13,339 nucleotides of DNA from JAYVIQ01 sp043770215 (GTDB lineage: Bacteria > Bacteroidota > Bacteroidia > Cytophagales > JAAEPT01): contig JAYVIQ010000074.1 of NCBI GenBank assembly GCA_043770215.1, positions 1 to 13,339 of the forward strand. The letters are read 5' to 3'. How positions within the stretch are numbered: position 1 is the stretch's first letter; each line of letters begins with the position of its first letter. Positions 7,841 through 13,339 of the stretch are shown piece after piece. The position numbers and the translations under genes were made by a program. The notes under the pieces were generated by a model. The model worked only from the letters and a program-made list of their open reading frames with translations, ran no database searches and was not told where the DNA came from.

Positions 7841-7914
7841 GGGTAATGTAGGATTCGAACCTACGACCCCCTGCTTGTAAGGCAGGTGCTCTAAACCAGC
7901 TGAGCTAATCACCC
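7841..7914 (-). tRNA. tRNA-Val (anticodon TAC)
   Basis: 74 nt folding as a complete cloverleaf: acceptor GGGTGAT/ATTACCC (one G-T pair), D-stem GCTC/GAGC, anticodon stem CCTGC/GCAGG with loop CTTACAA (anticodon TAC, reading GTN valine codons, chiefly GTA/GTG), five-base variable loop GGGTC, and T-stem GTAGG/CCTAC with loop TTCGAAT. CCA is not encoded, so it must be added after transcription. It is a single-gene unit with its own promoter and terminator, convergent with the fabF pair and divergent from the AsmA-like gene. Confidence 0.97.
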
Positions 7915-7946
7915 TTTTGTTCTGCCTCTTTATTCAAATCGGTTCA

Positions 7947-7977
7947 CAAAAGTAGTTTTTTAATTTTAATCTGCAAA
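7947..7977 (-). promoter_or_regulatory. Bacteroidetes-type promoter of tRNA-Val
   Basis: Read on the minus strand, TTTG (7977-7974), exactly 19 bases, then TACTTTTG (7954-7947). This fits the Bacteroidetes primary-sigma consensus TTTG-N19-TAnnTTTG fully. Transcription would start near 7940, leaving a leader of about 25 nt before the tRNA at 7914. It is the only full-consensus promoter that I found in the window. Confidence 0.85.
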
Positions 7978-8026
7978 CTATTTTTAAAAAAATATTACAT
8001 TTATATAAATATTCATTAAAAAAAGA

Positions 8027-10570
8027 TTGAAAAAGCTTCTGATACAACTAAAAAGAGTTTTAATAACAACGTTTTTGATGTTATTAGTGGTTTTTGCTGC
8101 ACTCATGTTTTTTAAAGAAGACATAAAAAAAATATGTTTAGACAATATTAGTGAAGTACTGGCTACAGAAGTAAGCTTGTCAGCTGTAGAATTTCAGTGG
8201 ATTCAAAGTTTTCCAAAAGTTACTTTGCACATAGAAAATCTAAAAATAAAAGAATCTTTGAAGTCAAGCCAAGATTCTCTTTTAGTTATTAAGAGCATAA
8301 ACCTTGGGTTTGATATCACTGAATTGTTTAAAGGGAATTTTGTGATTAACTCTTGTAAACTTTCTAATGGATACATACATCTAAAATTTTTTGAAAACGG
8401 ATCTAATAATTTCTCTATTCTAAAAGAAACCAATACAAGCAAAGAACAAGCACCTTTTAGTTTTAAAATAGATGAACTTGAATTAGAAAATGTTGAAATT
8501 GAGTATTGGGATCTAAAAGCAAAACAAAAACACAAGATTTTTGCCCTTGAGGCTCAAAGCGCCATTAGCCACATCAAAAACCTAACTCATTTAGGTATAG
8601 AGGGTCAGTTTATTTGTTTGCAGTTAGGAATTGGAAACGAGGCTTTTTTAGAAAAAAAACCCTTTAGTGTTGAGGCTAAACTTACATACGATTCTGATAA
8701 AAAGAATATTTTGTTTAATAACAGTAAGTTGACTCTAGAAAAAGCATTATTTGAAATAGACGGCAACATTTTTATAGAACAAGAAAAATATTGGAACCTT
8801 AAAATAGGCTCACCAAATACAGATGTGCAAGCTATGGTTTCCTTGTTGCCCCACGAGATTAGCAAAGACCTCTTAGAGTATAAAAGTACGGGCAATCTTT
8901 ATTTTTCTGGGAAAATAATAGGTTTACAATCTGCTACACAAAGTCCTCTTATTGAATTTGATTTTGGATTTAAAAACGCTTCTTTTTACCACCCAAAAGT
9001 TGAACAAAAAATCACAAATGCTCAACTACAAGGTAAATTTTCTAATGGTAAAAATAGAAACAATAGTACTAGCTTGCTTTCTTTAAAAAATTTCTCGGGG
9101 TATTTAGGAAAAGATTTACTAAGTGGCAACATATTAATTAAGAATTTTGACAACCCTTATTTAGATGTAGACCTAAAAGGAGATTTCAATATTGCCGCAG
9201 CACTTAAACTTTATCCTGTAAAAAAAATTAAATCCGCCACAGGTTTTATAGAAGCAGACGTAAACTTTAAAGGCAAACTATCTGATTTAACAGATGTAAA
9301 AAAAACACAGTTTATAAAAACTTCTGGAAAATTTGTCATTAAAGACCTTAATTTTCAATTAGAAGATGTAGGCGTGGATTTTAAAGCATTTAATGGCAAA
9401 TTCTTCTTCGAAAAACATGACTTAGGCATTTCTAAATTGGTTGGGAATGTAGGCAAAAGCGATTTTGAACTAAAGGGATTTTTCAAAAATTTTATAGCAT
9501 ATGTGCTTCTAGATCACGAAATATTAAAAATTCAAGCGGAGTTTAATAGCCAATTTTTAGACCTAAATGAAATCCTGAGCAAAGCTATGAATGAATCAGA
9601 AGTGAAAATAACAAAATTAAACTCAAAGAACTACTCTTTTCGTCTTTCTCCTTTTTTAGCATATGATTTAAACTGCCATATCAAGAAAATAGATTTCAGA
9701 AACCTATCTGGGCAGTTTGCTGGCAAAGACTTGAGTGCCAAGTTGCAGTTAAGAGATCAAATACTGAACTACCAAAATTTATCTATGGATGTTGCCAACG
9801 GATTTGTACAAATGAGTGGTGTTATAAATGCTTCTGACTCAAGCAAAATAAAAGTAAGAAACAATACCAAAATAGAAAATCTAAATGTAAAACAAGCTTT
9901 TTTTATTGTAGAAAACTTTGGCCAAAAATTCATTACAGACAAAAATTTAGACGGAGTACTTACTGCTAACATTGAGACCCTGATGAATTTTGATTCAGAA
10001 TTAAAATTGGACATCAACAGCATTAGCTCTATTGCAGAAGTAAAAATTAAAAACGGAGCGCTAATTAATTTTGACCCAATGCAAGAAATAGGTGTATTTT
10101 TGCGTAAAAAAGCATATTCTAAATATCTAAAATCTTCTAATTTTAACAAAGTAAGTTTTTCTGAGCTTAGCAATACTTTTTATATAAACAAAAGTGTTAT
10201 AGAAATACCTGAAATGGTAGTTCAGAGCGATTTAGCATCAGATTTAACAATTACAGGCACGCATAGTTTTGATAATAAAATAAATTATAAAGTAAGTTTT
10301 CCGTTAGTAAACTATACTAGAGATGAGCGTTTAGAAGAAAAAGGGATAGTCTTGGACAATAAAAAAAGATGGTATTTATACCTTACCATAAAAGGAACAG
10401 TAGAAAATTATGTGATAGATATAGACCAAAACAAAAGTCTAAAATCTGCTGTATCTGCAGCCTCTGAAAGGGTAATAGATCTTTTTAAAGAAGAAAAAGA
10501 AGAAGATAAAAAAATCATACCATTAGATACTTCTAGCACAATGGATTATCTCATAATGGAGGAACTTTAA
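8027..10570 (+). CDS. AsmA-family membrane-anchored protein
   Basis: 847 residues. The start is TTG 8027: an in-frame TAA lies at 8006, no ATG or GTG lies between, and the first internal ATG (residue 18) would cut the membrane helix. MKKLLIQLKR followed by a hydrophobic helix (about 10-28) is a typical inner-membrane anchor with a large periplasmic part. The N-terminal region matches AsmA-like proteins (an ISEVLATEVSLSAVEFQWIQSFPKVTLHIENLKI pattern), the middle is a long series of beta-rich repeats, and the AsmA C-terminal region lies at about 675-770 (GALINFDPMQEIGVFL, then EIPEMVVQSDLASDLTITGTH). The tail is acidic and charged. AsmA/TamB proteins form beta-groove bridges thought to move phospholipid towards the outer membrane; that role is by family. 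It is first of three closely packed genes, 10 bp before glmM, and is divergent from tRNA-Val. TACATTTA (7996-8003) resembles a -7 box, but no -33 box accompanies it. Confidence 0.87.
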   Translation: MKKLLIQLKRVLITTFLMLLVVFAALMFFKEDIKKICLDNISEVLATEVSLSAVEFQWIQSFPKVTLHIENLKIKESLKSSQDSLLVIKSINLGFDITELFKGNFVINSCKLSNGYIHLKFFENGSNNFSILKETNTSKEQAPFSFKIDELELENVEIEYWDLKAKQKHKIFALEAQSAISHIKNLTHLGIEGQFICLQLGIGNEAFLEKKPFSVEAKLTYDSDKKNILFNNSKLTLEKALFEIDGNIFIEQEKYWNLKIGSPNTDVQAMVSLLPHEISKDLLEYKSTGNLYFSGKIIGLQSATQSPLIEFDFGFKNASFYHPKVEQKITNAQLQGKFSNGKNRNNSTSLLSLKNFSGYLGKDLLSGNILIKNFDNPYLDVDLKGDFNIAAALKLYPVKKIKSATGFIEADVNFKGKLSDLTDVKKTQFIKTSGKFVIKDLNFQLEDVGVDFKAFNGKFFFEKHDLGISKLVGNVGKSDFELKGFFKNFIAYVLLDHEILKIQAEFNSQFLDLNEILSKAMNESEVKITKLNSKNYSFRLSPFLAYDLNCHIKKIDFRNLSGQFAGKDLSAKLQLRDQILNYQNLSMDVANGFVQMSGVINASDSSKIKVRNNTKIENLNVKQAFFIVENFGQKFITDKNLDGVLTANIETLMNFDSELKLDINSISSIAEVKIKNGALINFDPMQEIGVFLRKKAYSKYLKSSNFNKVSFSELSNTFYINKSVIEIPEMVVQSDLASDLTITGTHSFDNKINYKVSFPLVNYTRDERLEEKGIVLDNKKRWYLYLTIKGTVENYVIDIDQNKSLKSAVSAASERVIDLFKEEKEEDKKIIPLDTSSTMDYLIMEEL

Positions 10571-10580
10571 CAAAAAACAC

Positions 10581-11972
10581 ATGACACTTATAAAATCTAT
10601 ATCAGGAATTAGAGGCACTATAGGAGGTACGCCAGAAACAAATCTTACGCCATTAGACACTGTACGTTTTGCATCTGCTTATGGAACGTGGGTAAAGCAA
10701 ACATTTGATAACCCAAAAATAGTCATTGGCAGAGATGCTAGGGTTTCTGGACAGATGATAAGTGACCTGGTATCTGCCACCCTAGTAGGGCTGGGCATAG
10801 ATGTTTTAGACTTAGGACTTAGCACTACACCAACAGTAGAAATGGCAGTAGTAATGGAACAGGCTCAAGGAGGAATAATTTTTACTGCAAGTCACAACCC
10901 CGCGCAATGGAACGCACTAAAACTTCTAAATCATAAAGGCGAATTTATTTCTGGCGAAGCGGGACAAATTATTTTAGAAATAGCAGATAAAAACGCTTTT
11001 GATTATGCCCCATATGACCAACTAGGGAAAATAACTAAAGACAGTACATACATTCAAAAACATATAGATGCCATTCTTAAGTTACCTTATGTAGATGTAG
11101 CACTTATTAGAAGTAAAAATTTTAAAATTGCAATTGATTGTGTAAACAGTACTGGGGGCATTTCTCTACCTCCACTTTTAGCCCAACTTGGTGTAAGCCA
11201 AGTAAAATCTTTGTATTGCGAGCCAAACGGTCTATTCCCTCATAACCCAGAGCCTCTGGCAGAACATTTAACAGAACTTTGCGCCTTAGTAGTAGAAGGC
11301 AACTATGATATGGGAATAACTGTAGATCCAGATGTAGATAGGCTTGCATTTGTGAGTGAAAATGGCGAAATGTTTGGCGAAGAATATACATTGGTGGCTG
11401 TGGCAGATTTTATGCTGGACTTAAAAGTTGGAAATACCGTTTCTAATCTTTCTTCTTCTAGGGCATTAAGAGATTTGACAAAACAAAAAGGAGGCAAATA
11501 TACGGCTTCTGCTGTGGGCGAAGTAAATGTGGTGGCAGAAATGAAAAGAACCAATGCGGTCATTGGTGGAGAAGGCAACGGCGGTGTAATTTTACCAGAA
11601 TTGCATTACGGAAGAGATTCTTTGGTAGGCATTGCTCTGTTTTTAACACATCTTGCAAAGAAAAACACAACCCTCTCTGCCCTAAAAGCATCATATCCAC
11701 AATATTTTATTTCTAAGAATAAAATAGACCTTACTCCCAATTTAGACGTAGATTTAATTCTTCAAAAAGTGGAGGAGTTTTATATAGAAGAAGAAGTAAG
11801 TACTATAGACGGAGTAAAAATAGATTTTGAAGAGGGTTGGGTGCATTTAAGAAAATCCAATACAGAGCCTATCATAAGGGTATATTCAGAATCTAAAAAC
11901 GAGCAAGAAGCAAATGATTTGGCTCAGTCTGTGATAGACATAGTAAAAAAAGTAAGTGCTCAGTTAGCTTGA
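10581..11972 (+). CDS. glmM: Phosphoglucosamine mutase (alpha-D-phosphohexomutase family)
   Basis: 463 residues, ATG start at 10581. It converts glucosamine-6-phosphate to glucosamine-1-phosphate, the step towards UDP-GlcNAc for peptidoglycan and lipid A. All four signature loops are present in order: phosphoserine loop TASHNP (Ser104), metal loop DPDVDRLAF (Asp249, Asp251, Asp253, Arg254), sugar-specificity loop GEGNGG (330-335) and phosphate-binding loop RKSNTEPIIR (424-433). GEGNGG rather than GEQSGH is typical, to my knowledge, of the Bacteroidetes and archaeal branch, where some members also act on other hexose phosphates. Phosphomannomutase activity is therefore the main alternative. 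It sits 10 bp after the AsmA-like gene, and its TGA stop overlaps the TTG start of the cysteine desulfurase gene, implying one transcript. Confidence 0.88.
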   Translation: MTLIKSISGIRGTIGGTPETNLTPLDTVRFASAYGTWVKQTFDNPKIVIGRDARVSGQMISDLVSATLVGLGIDVLDLGLSTTPTVEMAVVMEQAQGGIIFTASHNPAQWNALKLLNHKGEFISGEAGQIILEIADKNAFDYAPYDQLGKITKDSTYIQKHIDAILKLPYVDVALIRSKNFKIAIDCVNSTGGISLPPLLAQLGVSQVKSLYCEPNGLFPHNPEPLAEHLTELCALVVEGNYDMGITVDPDVDRLAFVSENGEMFGEEYTLVAVADFMLDLKVGNTVSNLSSSRALRDLTKQKGGKYTASAVGEVNVVAEMKRTNAVIGGEGNGGVILPELHYGRDSLVGIALFLTHLAKKNTTLSALKASYPQYFISKNKIDLTPNLDVDLILQKVEEFYIEEEVSTIDGVKIDFEEGWVHLRKSNTEPIIRVYSESKNEQEANDLAQSVIDIVKKVSAQLA

Positions 11973-13084
11973 AAAAAATATACCTAGATAATGCCGCAAC
12001 TACAGCCCTAGACCCTCAGGTTTTGGAGGCTATGATGCCGTATTTATTAAATCATTACGGAAACCCTTCATCATCTCACTATGCTGGCAGAGAGGCAAAA
12101 GCAGGCATAGAGAGCGCCAGAAAAAGTATTGCTCTTCAGATTGGGGCAAAATCTTCTAGACTAATATTTACAAGCGGAGCTACAGAGTCTAACAACCTAG
12201 TGTTTAAGTTTGCACAAAAGGATTTAGGCATACAACACGTTATAGTTTCGCCTTTAGAACATCATGCGGTTTTATACACTGCCCAGCAGCTTTTTGGAAG
12301 TAATGTACACTACGTCTCACACTCTAATTCTGGAGAGGTAGATTTATTAGAACTAGAAAAATTACTTGTGCGTTTCCCAAATTCATTGGTTTCTATAATG
12401 CACGCCAATAATGAAATAGGTATAATAAACCCAATCAAAGAAATATCTGTCATATGCAAAAAGTATCATGCATTATTACACTCAGATACGGTTCAATCTA
12501 TAGCTCACCAAACCATTGATGTAGAAAACCTTGGATTAGATTTTATGGTTTGCTCAGCACATAAATTTCACGGACCAAAAGGTGTAGGTTTTTTGGCAAT
12601 GGGTAAAGATTTTGTACTTACAGCTAACCAATATGGTGGTACGCAAGAAAAAAATTTACGTGCAGGCACAGAAAATGTGGCCTCTATTGTGGGTATGGCA
12701 AAGGCACTAGAGTTAGTACTATGCAATCTAGAGCAAAATGAAAATCACATTAAGTACCTCAAGAAATATTTAGTAAAAGAACTATCTCAAATGAACGGGA
12801 TAAGCTTTAATGCCCACTCTGATTCAGAACTAGGCATATTGCCATCTATTTTAAATATAAATTTACCAAAAGATAGATACAATGAAATGACTCTTTTTTC
12901 ATTGGATTTAAGTGGCATAGCGGTAAGCGGCGGTAGTGCTTGTGGATCTGGTGCGTTAAAAGGATCACATGTTTTGAGTCATTTAAATCCAGAAAACAAC
13001 CAAGTAGCTCTAAGAATCTCATTTTCTAAATTCAACACCGTAGAAGAGTTGGATTATTTTATGGAGGTATTAAAAAGGATTTAA
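11969..13084 (+). CDS. Cysteine desulfurase, NifS/IscS type
   Basis: 371 residues. This PLP enzyme takes sulfur from L-cysteine as a persulfide for Fe-S clusters, thiolated tRNA and related uses. The start is TTG 11969, giving MKKIYLDNAATT, the canonical opening; it overlaps the glmM TGA stop as TTGA. Catalytic landmarks: His98 in LEHHAVL, Asp173 and Gln176 in HSDTVQS (PLP contacts), PLP-binding Lys199 in SAHKFHGPKG, GGTQEKNLRAGTEN at about 223-236, and active-site Cys325 in SGGSACGSG, matching the SGSACTSG-type loop of the family. It is slightly shorter than E. coli IscS (404), mainly at the C-terminus. No iscU, nifU or tRNA-thiolation gene is visible nearby, so NifS versus IscS naming cannot be settled. 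It is the last gene of the three-gene plus-strand unit and is followed by a hairpin. Confidence 0.92.
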   Translation: MKKIYLDNAATTALDPQVLEAMMPYLLNHYGNPSSSHYAGREAKAGIESARKSIALQIGAKSSRLIFTSGATESNNLVFKFAQKDLGIQHVIVSPLEHHAVLYTAQQLFGSNVHYVSHSNSGEVDLLELEKLLVRFPNSLVSIMHANNEIGIINPIKEISVICKKYHALLHSDTVQSIAHQTIDVENLGLDFMVCSAHKFHGPKGVGFLAMGKDFVLTANQYGGTQEKNLRAGTENVASIVGMAKALELVLCNLEQNENHIKYLKKYLVKELSQMNGISFNAHSDSELGILPSILNINLPKDRYNEMTLFSLDLSGIAVSGGSACGSGALKGSHVLSHLNPENNQVALRISFSKFNTVEELDYFMEVLKRI

Positions 13085-13118
13085 TAGATCTGTTTTACAT
13101 TCGGGAATACTTAAGATA

Positions 13119-13150
13119 AAATAGGATTTATAAAATATTAAATCCTATTT
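13119..13150 (+). terminator. Hairpin after the cysteine desulfurase gene, probable terminator
   Basis: A perfect 11-bp stem (AAATAGGATTT at 13119-13129, AAATCCTATTT at 13140-13150) encloses a 10-base AT-only loop, 34 bases after the stop codon. The trailing sequence ACTTTTC is only a modest T tract, so this is a weaker intrinsic terminator than the one after the tRNA and may act on both strands. Its place at the end of the three-gene unit supports the call. Confidence 0.55.
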
Positions 13151-13263
13151 ACTTTTCAAAAGTTATTTTAGAACCAATACTATCCATTTCTAGTTAGGAT
13201 CTACTGAAAAAGTAAAGTAGTTTTGTGAATATCCGCTTTGATACCAGTACATATTATTTTTTT

Positions 13264-13339
13264 TGCGAAAAGGATCGAAGCGGAGCTCTTTTTTGCTTTT
13301 TCAGCAAAAAAAGCGAGAGCGTAGAGCCTGACCCGATAG
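13264..13339. repeat. GC-richer palindromic intergenic element, likely dispersed repeat, cut by the window end
   Basis: The last 76 bases contrast with the AT-rich spacer before them. They hold an AGCGGAGCTC segment, a hairpin of CTTTTTTGC and GCAAAAAAAG around a seven-base loop (13288-13313, one bulged A), then GCGAGAGCGTAGAGCC and TGACCCGA. From memory, similar strings occur between genes in several Bacteroidetes genomes, often near gene ends, but I cannot search for it here. Its right limit lies outside the window. No gene is visible in 13085-13339. Confidence 0.4.

Noticed and set aside
9769..10173. 134-codon open frame on the minus strand
   Set aside because: It is antisense to the AsmA-family gene with no recognisable motif; the other open frames opposite long genes were rejected for the same reason.
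13194..13225. Possible plus-strand promoter: TTAG, 20 bases, TAGTTTTG
   Set aside because: The -7 box is perfect, but the -33 box has a mismatch and no gene begins before the window end, so it cannot be supported here.

Overview
The window looks like a chromosomal piece of an AT-rich member of the Bacteroidetes (Bacteroidota) that has a type IX secretion system (T9SS). Three things point there: a gliding-type (type B) C-terminal sorting domain beside PorP/SprF and OmpA/beta-propeller proteins, a textbook Bacteroidetes promoter (TTTG-19 nt-TAnnTTTG) in front of a tRNA gene, and genes with no obvious Shine-Dalgarno sequences. No mobile elements, CRISPR arrays or rRNA genes were seen. Nine protein genes and one tRNA gene fill most of the sequence.

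Minus strand, 5970 down to 1: a four-gene, operon-like cluster. In transcription order it encodes a very small T9SS type B cargo protein (one Ig-like domain plus the sorting domain), a PorP/SprF outer-membrane protein, a periplasmic TPR/beta-propeller/OmpA protein, and a second protein of the same architecture that is a lipoprotein. The last gene runs off the left edge. The likely sense is a surface module: PorP/SprF serves the cargo at the outer membrane, and the PorE-like OmpA proteins tie the assembly to peptidoglycan.

Plus strand, 6087-7666: a FabF-type 3-oxoacyl-ACP synthase with a TTG start, then a 112-residue membrane protein with an HEKIH motif whose start overlaps the fabF stop (ATGA). 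A convergent tRNA-Val(TAC) gene follows on the minus strand (7841-7914), with its own promoter and a strong intrinsic terminator.

Plus strand, 8027-13084: three tightly packed genes. They encode a large AsmA-family membrane-anchored protein (TTG start), a phosphoglucosamine mutase GlmM (ten bases later), and a NifS/IscS-type cysteine desulfurase that starts at a TTG overlapping the glmM stop (TTGA). A hairpin follows the last gene. The right edge holds a locally GC-rich, partly palindromic intergenic element that resembles a dispersed repeat and is cut by the window end.

Most of this is recognisable. The parts most worth a second look are the minimal type B cargo operon with two PorE-like anchors, the HExxH membrane protein coupled to a FabF paralogue, and the heavy use of TTG starts.
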